From NCBI GenBank assembly GCA_012523405.1, contig JAAYIN010000050.1, positions 1 through 64,000 of the forward strand: a DNA stretch of 64,000 nucleotides, given 5' to 3'. The notes beneath the pieces were generated by a model, which did not search any database, was not told where the DNA came from, and saw only the letters and a program-made list of their open reading frames with translations. The position numbers were made by a program, and so were the translations under genes. The stretch comes from Clostridiales bacterium (lineage in GTDB: Bacteria; Bacillota; Clostridia; Christensenellales; Aristaeellaceae). Below are positions 51,296 through 59,513 of the stretch, in pieces (positions within the stretch are counted from its first letter, which is position 1; each line of letters begins with the position of its first letter).

Positions 51296-52240
51296 ATGGG
51301 ACAAGTGATGGCTATTTGCACAAGCACGGTTCGAGGTGTGGCAAAGGAGTATATCGGCAGCGCGGCGTTCACCCCTGAATGGGGTATTGTGGGGGATGCG
51401 CATGGCGGAAAATGGCATAGACAGGTAAGTCTGCTTGGTGCTGAAAAAATCAGAGAGTTCAACAAACGAGGTGCGGAGGTTTCCCCTGGTGCATTTGGCG
51501 AAAATCTGGTAGTGGAAGGTTTTGACTTCAGGTCACTTCCTGTCGGAACGCAGCTTAGATGCGGGCAGGTGCTGCTAGAAATGACGCAAATTGGCAAGGA
51601 GTGCCACAGTCATTGCGAGATTTACAAGCGCATGGGCGATTGCATCATGCCGAGGGAAGGCGTATTTGCAAAGGTGCTGGAAGCGGGTACGATCTCGGTT
51701 GGTGATGAAATGGAGATCGTATCTTCTGCTGGAAAAGCTCATTATCGAGCAGCTGTTATTACGCTTTCCGATAAGGGCGCAGCAGGAGAGCGCGAGGATC
51801 AATCAGGTCCGGCTATTGCCAAGCGCTTGGAAGCTGCCGGCTACGAGGTGATTGAGCAGCTTTTGCTTCCTGATGGCAGAGAAAAGCTTGAGCAGCAGCT
51901 CATCAGGCTCTGTGATCAGCGGCAGCCCCATTTGATTATCACCACAGGCGGGACGGGCTTTTCCCCGCGTGATCTAACACCGGAAGCTACCTTGGCGGTG
52001 GCTGAGCGAAACGCGCCAGGCGTGGCGGAGGCAATCCGCGCATATTCAATGTCCATTACCAATAGGGCCATGCTTTCAAGGGGTGTGGCGGTTCTTCGAA
52101 AGAAAACGCTGATTGTCAACCTCCCAGGGAGCGTAAAGGCTACGCAGGAGAGCTTGGACTGCATATTGGATGTGTTGCCGCACGGTTTGGATGTACTCGC
52201 GGGCACATCGGGAGATTGCGGCAGCCCCGTTATCAATTGA
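51296..52240 (+). CDS. Fusion of MOSC domain and MogA/MoaB domain
   Basis: A 314-residue fusion. Residues 1-145 are a MOSC domain (GIVGDAHGGKWHRQVSLL, GAFGENLVVEG, and a Cys-containing GKECHSHCEI loop), linked in this family to sulfur-transfer to cofactor. Residues 155-314 are a MogA/MoaB domain that adenylylates molybdopterin (ITLSDKGAAGEREDQSGP, LIITTGGTGFSPRDLTPEA, and LPGSVKATQESLD). ATG 51296 has GGAGGG upstream and lies 4 bases after moaA. This fusion is known in Clostridia. It carries the pathway from MPT to MPT-AMP for the MoeA-like protein. Confidence 0.9.
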   Translation: MGQVMAICTSTVRGVAKEYIGSAAFTPEWGIVGDAHGGKWHRQVSLLGAEKIREFNKRGAEVSPGAFGENLVVEGFDFRSLPVGTQLRCGQVLLEMTQIGKECHSHCEIYKRMGDCIMPREGVFAKVLEAGTISVGDEMEIVSSAGKAHYRAAVITLSDKGAAGEREDQSGPAIAKRLEAAGYEVIEQLLLPDGREKLEQQLIRLCDQRQPHLIITTGGTGFSPRDLTPEATLAVAERNAPGVAEAIRAYSMSITNRAMLSRGVAVLRKKTLIVNLPGSVKATQESLDCILDVLPHGLDVLAGTSGDCGSPVIN

Positions 52241-52287
52241 TAAAATGCACTGATTGTGCTTTTATAAAACAAAAAGGAGTTTTACTT

Positions 52288-53109
52288 ATGAAAATGATGA
52301 AAACGCTTGCTATGGTACTTGTACTCGTTCTATCCCTTGGCGTATGCAGTGGCGGACTGGCAGCGGACGCTGAACCAACGGAACTGATTGTATTTGCTGC
52401 AGCATCTATGACCGATACTTTGCAGGAGGTCGCAAAGCTCTATGCTGAGGCTGCGCCCAATGTGACGATTTCCTTCAACTTCGATTCGTCAGGCACGCTC
52501 AAAACACAGATTCAGGAAGGCGCAGAATGCGATCTATTCATCTCGGCAGGTCAAAAGCAGATGAATCAGCTTGACATTACCGCCAGCGCTGATGTGAACA
52601 CAGACGGACTTGATATGGTTGCTAGCGAAACCCGTATTGATCTTTTGGAAAATCGCGTGACATTGGTTGTAGCAGAAGGAAACCCCAAGGGCGTTGAGAG
52701 CTTTGATGATCTGGTCAAAAAGCTCGAAAGCGCAGAAGTGTTCATGGCAATGGGCAACAGCGATGTTCCCGTAGGTCAGTACACACAGAAAATCCTTGCT
52801 TTCTATAATCTTGATGAAGCGACTTTGGCCAGCAGCGGCGTTTTGACCTATGGCTCAAACGTCAAAGAAGTAACTACCCAAGTAGCGGAATCCAGCGTGG
52901 ATTGCGGCGTGGTCTATTGCACAGATGCTTTCAGTGCGGGACTCACAGTTGTTGACTCTGCTACCGCTGAGATGTGCGGACGGGTTATTTACCCCGCAGC
53001 TGTGCTCAAGGAGAGCAAGCAAGCTCAGGCTGCTGCTGATTTCCTAGCCTATCTAACCGAAGATGCAGCGATGGCAGTGTTTGAAAACGTTGGCTTTTCC
53101 AAGCCTTGA
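52288..53109 (+). CDS. modA: ModA, molybdate-binding protein
   Basis: A 273-residue molybdate binder of the ABC importer ModABC. After a signal peptide (1-25, MKMMKTLAMVLVLVLSLGV then CSGGLAADA) the mature protein begins ELIVFAAASMTDTLQEVAKLY. It has FNFDSSGTLKTQIQEGAECDLFISA and VDCGVVYCTDA, all close to ModA. The Cys in the signal region sits in LGVC, a poor lipobox. ATG 52288 follows AAGGAG. It is followed by a strong hairpin before modB. Confidence 0.93.
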   Translation: MKMMKTLAMVLVLVLSLGVCSGGLAADAEPTELIVFAAASMTDTLQEVAKLYAEAAPNVTISFNFDSSGTLKTQIQEGAECDLFISAGQKQMNQLDITASADVNTDGLDMVASETRIDLLENRVTLVVAEGNPKGVESFDDLVKKLESAEVFMAMGNSDVPVGQYTQKILAFYNLDEATLASSGVLTYGSNVKEVTTQVAESSVDCGVVYCTDAFSAGLTVVDSATAEMCGRVIYPAAVLKESKQAQAAADFLAYLTEDAAMAVFENVGFSKP

Positions 53110-53133
53110 TGAAATAGCATAGTTGCCTAAAAG

Positions 53134-53162
53134 CGCGGCAGAGAAATGACTCTGCCGCGTTT
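53134..53162 (+). terminator. Hairpin between modA and modB (attenuator)
   Basis: A perfect 10-bp stem CGCGGCAGAG (53134-53143) / CTCTGCCGCG (53150-53159) followed by TTT. It probably lowers permease expression relative to the binding protein. Confidence 0.65.
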
Positions 53163-53179
53163 GAAAGGAGATGGTAGGT

Positions 53180-53845
53180 GTGGACTTGTATCCGCTGTGG
53201 AACTCGTTGCGCATTGCTGCAATTAGCAGTGTGCTTGTGTTTTTCATGGGCATCTTTGCGGCCTATTACGCAGTGCGGCTACCAAGAGTTCTCAAAGGGA
53301 TACTGGATGTATTCCTAACATTGCCTTTGGTGCTGCCGCCTACGGTGTGCGGCTATTTTCTATTGCTTTTACTGGGCAACAAGCGACCGTTGGGTATAGT
53401 CTTGGCGCAATTTGGAATTAAGTTTGTCATGACATGGTATGGCGGCGTGATCGCTGCTACGGTGGTGGCATTTCCATTGATGTACCGAACGGCAAGGGGT
53501 GCTTTTGAGAGCTTTGATGAAACGCTCGCCTATTCGGGGCGCACGCTTGGATTGTCCAATACGTATATCTTCTGGCGAATCCGAATGCCCGCCTGCAAAC
53601 AGGGCATCATGGCAGGAATGGTTCTTGCATTTGCCAGAGCTTTGGGCGAATATGGTGCAACAAGCATGCTCATTGGCTATACCCCTGGAAAAACGGCGAC
53701 TATTTCAACCACGGTCTATCAACTCTGGCGAACCAATGACGACGAGGGAGCATTCATCTGGGTGATGATTAATCTAGCCATCAGTGCGGCGGTCTTGCTC
53801 ACGGTCAACATGCTGGAGCGTCGCAATAGGAGGGCTGCGGTATGA
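53180..53845 (+). CDS. modB: ModB, molybdate ABC transporter permease
   Basis: A 221-residue permease with five or six helices. The start LYPLWNSLRIA, the TLPLVLPPTVCGYFLLLLLG segment and the FARALGEYGATSMLIG cytoplasmic loop are typical of ModB. GTG 53180 is preferred because AAAGGAG lies 9 bases upstream; the in-frame ATG at 53171 is only one or two bases from that site. It overlaps modC by 4 bases (ATGA). Confidence 0.93.
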   Translation: MDLYPLWNSLRIAAISSVLVFFMGIFAAYYAVRLPRVLKGILDVFLTLPLVLPPTVCGYFLLLLLGNKRPLGIVLAQFGIKFVMTWYGGVIAATVVAFPLMYRTARGAFESFDETLAYSGRTLGLSNTYIFWRIRMPACKQGIMAGMVLAFARALGEYGATSMLIGYTPGKTATISTTVYQLWRTNDDEGAFIWVMINLAISAAVLLTVNMLERRNRRAAV

Positions 53846-54885
53846 GCTTAGTAGTGGATATTCAAAAACGATTGGGCAGTTTCTGTCTTGATGTCAGCTT
53901 TGAGACAGAAGGGGGAGTGCTTGGGCTGCTGGGCGCTTCGGGCAGCGGGAAAAGTATGACGTTGAAGTGCATTGCAGGAATCGAACGCCCGGACAAAGGA
54001 CGAATCATCCTTAATGGCGTGACGCTGTTTGATGCAAAGAAGCATATTGACCTGCCGTCTCAGAAGCGGCATGTAGGCTATCTCTTCCAAAACTATGCCC
54101 TTTTCCCTACGATGACGGTGCGCCAGAATATTCTCTGCGGTCTTCACTGGGAGCATGACAAGACAAAACGAGAGAATGCACTTGCCGAGATCATTGGATT
54201 AATGCAGCTCACTGGTCTTGAAAAAAGGCATCCGCATCAGCTTTCGGGCGGTCAGCAACAACGGGTTGCTTTAGGCCGAATATTGGTGAATCGACCGGAA
54301 CTGCTAATGCTTGATGAGCCCTTTAGTGCGCTTGACCGCCATTTGCGTGATCAATTGCAGATACAGATGCAGGAATTCCTGCGTCATTTTGGACGAGAGA
54401 CGCTCATTGTCACGCACGATCAAGACGAAGCATACCATCTTTGCCATCGAGTTGCAGTTGTGGATGAGGGCAAAGTCCATTCGCTCAAGGAAACAACTGC
54501 ACTCTTTCACAATCCAGCTAGCAGACAAGCGGCCATTTTAACAGGCGTTAGGAATATTGCGCCATCAGCCGTGAAAACTGGTGAATATGAGGTGGAAATA
54601 CCCGCGTGGGGTCTGAGACTGACAACGCTGGATTGTGTGCAGGATGGGCTGGATACGGTGGGGATTCACGCAGAGGCGTTTTTGGCAGATTGCGAGGTAA
54701 ACAGATTCCCCATTGAAGTGACAGGCGAAATGCGAGAACCTAGCGGTGACCGCATTCGGTTTCATTGGGCAAGCCAAGCGGCTGAGTCGCCGCATTTGTG
54801 GTGGAGAACCCAAAATAGCTGTTTAAATGGAAATGTATCTGAATTGGGCGTTGCGCCTAAGGATGTTTTGCTCTTATATCCATGA
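53842..54885 (+). CDS. modC: ModC, molybdate ABC transporter ATPase
   Basis: A 347-residue ATPase: Walker A GASGSGKSM (near 31-39; Met replaces the usual Thr/Ser), Q-loop FQNYALFP, signature LSGGQQQRVALGR, Walker B LLMLDEPFSALD, H-loop VTHDQDEAY. The C-terminal third (about 235-347) is shorter and more divergent than a standard MOP domain. It powers ModAB. Being at the end of the molybdenum cluster, it couples supply of molybdate to cofactor synthesis genes upstream. Confidence 0.92.
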   Translation: MSLVVDIQKRLGSFCLDVSFETEGGVLGLLGASGSGKSMTLKCIAGIERPDKGRIILNGVTLFDAKKHIDLPSQKRHVGYLFQNYALFPTMTVRQNILCGLHWEHDKTKRENALAEIIGLMQLTGLEKRHPHQLSGGQQQRVALGRILVNRPELLMLDEPFSALDRHLRDQLQIQMQEFLRHFGRETLIVTHDQDEAYHLCHRVAVVDEGKVHSLKETTALFHNPASRQAAILTGVRNIAPSAVKTGEYEVEIPAWGLRLTTLDCVQDGLDTVGIHAEAFLADCEVNRFPIEVTGEMREPSGDRIRFHWASQAAESPHLWWRTQNSCLNGNVSELGVAPKDVLLLYP

Positions 54886-54891
54886 TGGATT

Positions 54892-54920
54892 ACCCATTAG
54901 CTATGCATGAGCTGATGGGT
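54892..54920 (+). terminator. Probable terminator after modC
   Basis: ACCCAT-T-AGCT (54892-54902) pairs with AGCT-G-ATGGGT (54910-54920), followed by a loose T-rich stretch. A moderate terminator at the end of the molybdenum cluster. Confidence 0.55.
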
Positions 54921-55084
54921 ATTTCTCTGTTTTGGAATGCAATGTTATAAAGTACACGGAAATATGTTCCAAGCATCACAATGTCGATGCTGCTTTTTAT
55001 ATCAAGTCCTTTTAGCGATAGCTCTATGCAAATCGCAATGAACGTGGTATCATTGATCGGTTAGTTAAATATGGAGGTCATAGG

Positions 55085-56470
55085 ATGAATAACGAGAGAT
55101 CCGCCCGTTTGGGCACGATGCCCATGCCACAGTTGATGTGGAAAATATCCCTTCCCATTATGTTTTCGATGTTGATACAAGCGCTATATAATATTGTTGA
55201 CAGCATGTTTGTTGCCAAATATTCAAGCCAAGCATTGGCGGCTGTATCATTAGCATTTCCAGTACAAATGTTGATGATAGCGGTTGGCGTCGGTACAGGT
55301 GTTGGACTCAATAGTCTAATTTCCCGTTTGCTTGGTGAAAAACACTTGTCTGAAGCTAGAGCGACAGCAAATAATGGTATCTTTCTGGCTGTTATCAGCT
55401 GGGCTGCATTTGCGTTGATTGGCGGATTGCTCAGCGAGCCTTTTTTCCGCGCATTCACTCAAGATGAGGCAACCATTGCCATGGGCAATGATTATTTGCG
55501 TATCGTTACCATATTCTCTTTTGGTTTGTTTATGCAGCTGGCGGTAGAAAAAATCATGCAAGCCAGCGGCAACACGGTCTACAACATGATCGTTCAATGC
55601 GTTGGTGCAGTGATTAACATTGTGCTTGACCCGATCTTTATCTTTGGATTGGGACCAATTCCTTCCATGGGCGTAGCAGGTGCTGCTATCGCAACGGTTA
55701 TTGGTCAATTTGCCGCGATGATTCTTGGGTTTATCATAAACCAAAAGAAAAACAAGGAACTGTCCATTAAGCTAAAAGGCTTTAGACCAAACAAAAGGAT
55801 TATTAAATCCATCTACATCGTTGGATTCCCAAGCATTATCATGCAGTCCATCGGCTCGGTGATGACAATCTTCATGAACATGATTTTGATTTCATTTGGA
55901 GATATTGCTGTGTCCGTGCTAGGGGTATACTTTAAGCTGCAAAGCTTTGTGTTTATGCCGGTCTTTGGTCTGACCAACGGATTGATTGCTGTTATTGGCT
56001 ATAATTTTGGCGCGAGAAACAGAAAGCGGATCTATGATGCTATTAAGGTGGCGCTGATCTATGCCCTGATAATCATGGCAGTTGGCACCCTTGCATTTAT
56101 GCTCGTTCCTGAAACTTTGCTCTCGTTGTTTGAATCGCAGGAAGAAGCCATTGCTGGCGAATTAACCAGAATTGGCGTGCCTGCGCTGCAAATCATCAGC
56201 ATAGGCTTTTTGATGGCGGCTGTGGGAATTATCTTGTCTACGGTCTTTCAAGCGATCGGTAATGGTGTTTTAAGCCTGATCATGTCACTGGCTAGGCAGC
56301 TGATTGTTCTTTTGCCTATGGCGTGGCTGCTTGCGCAATGGAAGGGACTGGATGCAGTATGGTGGGCATTCCCCGTTGCGGAGGTTGTCTCGCTGATCAT
56401 TTGTCTGTTCATGTACCGCTGGGCTGACAAGAAGTACCTCAAGCCTATTGGTGCTGCTTTAGAAGAATAA
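55085..56470 (+). CDS. MATE-family efflux transporter
   Basis: A 461-residue MATE transporter with 12 predicted helices in two halves; the first half starts PQLMWKISLPIMFSMLIQALYNIVDSMFVA, quoted here only as its core SLPIMFSMLIQALYNIVD. The N-terminal MGTMP-like LGTMPMPQL and the second-half GYNFGARNRKRI are typical. Such exporters use Na+ or H+ gradients to expel cationic drugs or metabolites. GGAGG lies 7 bases before ATG 55085. It is a single gene with its own terminator; substrate unknown. Confidence 0.9.
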   Translation: MNNERSARLGTMPMPQLMWKISLPIMFSMLIQALYNIVDSMFVAKYSSQALAAVSLAFPVQMLMIAVGVGTGVGLNSLISRLLGEKHLSEARATANNGIFLAVISWAAFALIGGLLSEPFFRAFTQDEATIAMGNDYLRIVTIFSFGLFMQLAVEKIMQASGNTVYNMIVQCVGAVINIVLDPIFIFGLGPIPSMGVAGAAIATVIGQFAAMILGFIINQKKNKELSIKLKGFRPNKRIIKSIYIVGFPSIIMQSIGSVMTIFMNMILISFGDIAVSVLGVYFKLQSFVFMPVFGLTNGLIAVIGYNFGARNRKRIYDAIKVALIYALIIMAVGTLAFMLVPETLLSLFESQEEAIAGELTRIGVPALQIISIGFLMAAVGIILSTVFQAIGNGVLSLIMSLARQLIVLLPMAWLLAQWKGLDAVWWAFPVAEVVSLIICLFMYRWADKKYLKPIGAALEE

Positions 56471-56495
56471 GCAAGTTTTTTGCCTGAGAAACCTA

Positions 56496-56539
56496 AAATG
56501 CTCCAGATGAGAACAAACGCTCATTTGGAGCATTTTTTT
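56496..56539 (+). terminator. Terminator of the MATE gene
   Basis: A 16-bp stem (56496-56511/56520-56535) with one G-U pair and an 8-base loop, followed by a T7 run. Confidence 0.88.
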
Positions 56540-56587
56540 GATCATTCTATTGAGCGGCGTCAATAAAGATAGCCTTTCAGCAGGTTC

Positions 56588-56617
56588 TTGTTCATTTCTT
56601 TTGAAACATGATACAAT
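56588..56617 (+). promoter_or_regulatory. Possible promoter of the sigma-factor operon
   Basis: TTGTTC (56588-56593), 18-bp spacer, TACAAT (56612-56617). This is a housekeeping-type promoter. An ECF-type promoter for self-activation was not found. Confidence 0.4.
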
Positions 56618-56704
56618 GAATATAATATTTTTCAAATGACAATCAAACAAACCAGTCGTTCGTCTAATAGGTGTAAGAGCTCTACAACACCAAGGAGGTA
56701 TACC

Positions 56705-57172
56705 ATGACACGGGATGAATTTGAGCAACAGGTCACATCTTCCCAAGGGCGATTGTACCGCATTGCCCGAAGCTATCTGCAAAGCGAGCATGACTCATTG
56801 GATGCGGTGTCAGAGGCCATTCTTAAAGCTTGGCAAAAACTTGGCACACTTCGGAATGAACAATATTTCAACACGTGGATGACGCGGATTCTCACAAGAG
56901 AATGTATCAATATAATGCGGAAACAAAAGCGAATGACACCTGTGGCGGATGTGCCGGAACAAGCAGCTCCGCCCACAGAAAATGAGTCGCTTCGCTATGC
57001 ATTGGATGCGCTTCCTCAAAAACTGCGCATCGTAACAGTTATGCACTATATGGAGGGTTATTCGGTGGCGGAAGTGGGAGAGATTTTGCGCATCCCAAAG
57101 GGAACGGTTTGTTCAAGACTTCATGATGCTCGGCTTGAGCTGCGCGGCTTTCTTAAGGAGGATATCAAATGA
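56705..57172 (+). CDS. ECF-type RNA polymerase sigma factor
   Basis: A 155-residue sigma-70 family protein with only regions 2 and 4. Region 2 contains LYRIARSYLQSEHDSLDAVSEAILKAW and FNTWMTRILTRECINIMRK. Region 4 has LPQKLRIVTVMHYMEGYSVAEVGEILRIPKGTVCSRLHDARLEL with its helix-turn-helix core VAEVGEILRIPKGTVCSRL. AAGGAGG precedes ATG 56705. It overlaps the next gene by ATGA, the usual sigma/anti-sigma arrangement. It would direct transcription in response to an envelope or extracellular signal. Confidence 0.92.
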   Translation: MTRDEFEQQVTSSQGRLYRIARSYLQSEHDSLDAVSEAILKAWQKLGTLRNEQYFNTWMTRILTRECINIMRKQKRMTPVADVPEQAAPPTENESLRYALDALPQKLRIVTVMHYMEGYSVAEVGEILRIPKGTVCSRLHDARLELRGFLKEDIK

Positions 57173-57969
57173 AAAAAATGACGAATGCTGATTGGCAGCG
57201 TGCCTATGAGCCGTTGCCTGACATGCTTGAATCTCGCGTTCAGTATACACTCTCACATTTAGAGGGGGAAAAGCATGTGCGGAAATTTTCAATGCGAACC
57301 GCAGTTTTAGTACTAGCGCTTCTACTAGCACTGGGTGGTGTGGCATACGCCATTATCCACAGCCAGACAGCGGAGTTTTTCGGTGAATTCTATGGAGAAG
57401 AGCGCAAAGAGGAAATGCTGGCGGGGGATCTGGCGCAGATCGGGCAATCCTACCAGCTTGGAGATGTGAATTACACGATCGAAGATGCGATTTATAAAAG
57501 CGTGGGAACACAAAAAGGAATGTATGGCGTGATTCGCATCAAACCAGTGGAGGGCAGCGGCGCCATTCTGTTGCCTTCGGATTATAGCGTTAATGACCCC
57601 GCGGGATACGTGCTTCATATGGGTAATGACGAAGCGATTCCGGATGATGCACCATCTTATGCAGAACTTGCGGGGCAGACGGGCGGAAAAATCCTTCATT
57701 GCCGTGCTTCTGTTCAACGAATCGTTGTGGGCGGCGAAGAGCACCAATCAGATTTTGGTGAGGTCTGGGTGGCACAACCGGATGGTTCTATGCTGGGTAG
57801 TTTTGAAATCCTAGGTGATTATGAACGCTCGGATAGCTACGAAATCACCTTCGGGCTTTCTAACTGGGAGGTTACAACTGAAGGCGAATGGCTGCGCGAA
57901 GAGCCGAATAACACGTGGCTGAAGGAAGCGTGGACGCTAACGGTGACGCCTGAAAGGACGGGTGAATAA
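57169..57969 (+). CDS. Membrane-anchored anti-sigma-like protein (DUF4179-like)
   Basis: A 266-residue protein with a short cytoplasmic N terminus (1-43), one membrane helix (about 44-63, AVLVLALLLALGGVAYAII) and a large extracellular beta-rich domain. Position and topology are those of the anti-sigma factors or DUF4179 proteins that follow ECF genes in Firmicutes. The N terminus would hold the sigma factor and the outer domain would sense. No zinc-binding ZAS motif is seen. It overlaps the sigma gene and the binding-protein gene follows at once, so all three act together. Confidence 0.78.
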   Translation: MKKMTNADWQRAYEPLPDMLESRVQYTLSHLEGEKHVRKFSMRTAVLVLALLLALGGVAYAIIHSQTAEFFGEFYGEERKEEMLAGDLAQIGQSYQLGDVNYTIEDAIYKSVGTQKGMYGVIRIKPVEGSGAILLPSDYSVNDPAGYVLHMGNDEAIPDDAPSYAELAGQTGGKILHCRASVQRIVVGGEEHQSDFGEVWVAQPDGSMLGSFEILGDYERSDSYEITFGLSNWEVTTEGEWLREEPNNTWLKEAWTLTVTPERTGE

Positions 57970-57970
57970 T

Positions 57971-59260
57971 ATGAAACGACTGCTGATGCTGGTTTTGACA
58001 CTTTGCTTGGTAACCGGCGGCATGGCAACGGCTGAGGACGGGAGTGATGCGCTGCGGATACTTGATGGTTGGCGTGTCAATCATTTTCAGGAGATGTATC
58101 CTGATCATAATGTCCAAGAAATCAAAGTGGTCTATGACGATGATGGATTTGGCAACAAAGCAGAGTTGTTAATGAGCGGTGATTGGGATGTGGCATACTT
58201 TCATGAAACAGAGTATGATCTTGCTAAGCTCGCAGAAGCGGTACCGCTCCTTGATTTGAGTACAGAGGCTGTCTATGCTCAGAAGCTTAGCCAAATCTAC
58301 CCCAACGTACAGGAAGCCGTCACAAAAAATGATCAGATGCTAGCGCTGCCTGTATGGCTGGACGCGGCGGTTATGCAAATGGAGTATGTGGGGACGGTGA
58401 TCACGAGGGAAGGCGAGATGATTGATCTGGGTGAGCAGCTAGGTATTGCTGCTGATGAAATCCCTACGACCTTCAGCGAATTATGCGACCTTGGCGTAAA
58501 ATATATGGCACTGCCAAGAGAAACCCGCAAAGGTACGAGCTTTAATGCGTTCATCACAGAGCAGGCAAGCAATGATTCCAAGCATTTCTATTTAGACTAT
58601 CTAGTAGAATTATATGCGTCGGAAGTCGTTGGTGAAAACGGAGTGGTGAATTTTGATACACCTCTATTCCGCACAAGTCTGGAGGATCTTGACCGACTGC
58701 ACACAGCACTAAAGAGCGATCCTAAAAGAACTTACGGCGAAAAACGAACGCTCTACAGTGTGGTAACAGATGCGAGCACAGGGTTCCTGCAAGACGATAT
58801 CCTCCACCTTCGTGTGGCGGATGGAGAACAAATTCCTGCAAGACTCGGCGTTTTGGTGATCAATGCAAATACCAAGCACAAAGCGGAAGCGTTGGATTAT
58901 CTGGAGTTTTTATCCAGTGAGTTTATGATGCAGTTTGGCCCTGTCATCTATGAAGTGTTTGATTATGATGCGGCTGTTCGTCAAACCTATGACTTGACTA
59001 TTGAGGCGCAGCAGACCCAAGAAGAAGAGCAATCCGTGATTGATGAACTAATTCGTATGCGTGATGCGGGCGACACTTCACGCTTCTATTCTCTTGAGTT
59101 GATTGATGCCTATCGCCAAAACATAGCGCCGAATCTGACGTTCCATGTTATTCCCCGACCCTATACATATAACATGACAAAGGATTATGCTTATGGGAAA
59201 GTAACAGCAGACGAATTGGTTGAGAAGCTCAACGCGGCATATCAAGATGCGATGAAATAG
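57971..59260 (+). CDS. Orphan extracellular solute-binding protein in sigma operon
   Basis: A 429-residue protein with a signal peptide (1-22, ending MATA before EDGSD; no lipobox) and the fold pattern of ABC solute-binding proteins (DVAYFHETEYDLAKLAEAVPLLDL, QMLALPVWLDAAVMQ, and LGVLVINANTKHKAEALDYLEFL). No permease or ATPase gene is near. ATG 57971 starts one base after the anti-sigma-like stop and is favoured over an overlapping GTG at 57962. It may bind an extracellular ligand and present it to the anti-sigma-like protein. This is inference from position. Confidence 0.75.
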   Translation: MKRLLMLVLTLCLVTGGMATAEDGSDALRILDGWRVNHFQEMYPDHNVQEIKVVYDDDGFGNKAELLMSGDWDVAYFHETEYDLAKLAEAVPLLDLSTEAVYAQKLSQIYPNVQEAVTKNDQMLALPVWLDAAVMQMEYVGTVITREGEMIDLGEQLGIAADEIPTTFSELCDLGVKYMALPRETRKGTSFNAFITEQASNDSKHFYLDYLVELYASEVVGENGVVNFDTPLFRTSLEDLDRLHTALKSDPKRTYGEKRTLYSVVTDASTGFLQDDILHLRVADGEQIPARLGVLVINANTKHKAEALDYLEFLSSEFMMQFGPVIYEVFDYDAAVRQTYDLTIEAQQTQEEEQSVIDELIRMRDAGDTSRFYSLELIDAYRQNIAPNLTFHVIPRPYTYNMTKDYAYGKVTADELVEKLNAAYQDAMK

Positions 59261-59280
59261 GCTTTGAAAACAATATAAAA

Positions 59281-59329
59281 CAACAAAGAAACTGCCGGCG
59301 CTAAGCAAGTGCCAGTGGTTTCTTTGTTG
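59281..59329 (+). terminator. Terminator of the sigma operon
   Basis: CAACAAAGAAAC (59281-59292) pairs perfectly with GTTTCTTTGTTG (59318-59329); the loop contains a smaller complementary pair. A T-rich 3' arm fits termination. Confidence 0.75.
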
Positions 59330-59362
59330 TCTAATAATATGGCTTATTATCCCTTCGCTATA

Positions 59363-59392
59363 TTGACATTGCGCCAATGCTTCTGATATGCT
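59363..59392 (+). promoter_or_regulatory. Sigma-A promoter of the GH112 gene
   Basis: TTGACA (59363-59368), 18-bp spacer, TATGCT (59387-59392) with a TG one base upstream (extended -10). Confidence 0.7.
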
Positions 59393-59513
59393 CAAGTAAG
59401 ATGAAAGCAATCATTACACCAAAACAAACAAACAATGCAGGATGAACCATTATAAGCTGCAAAATAGCGGACGAAGCAGCCTAAAATCAGATAATGAATT
59501 GGAGGATTTTAAG

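Noticed and set aside
56602-56626. TGAAAC before the sigma gene as an ECF-type -35 box
   Set aside because: No CGT-type -10 element follows at 16-17 bases.
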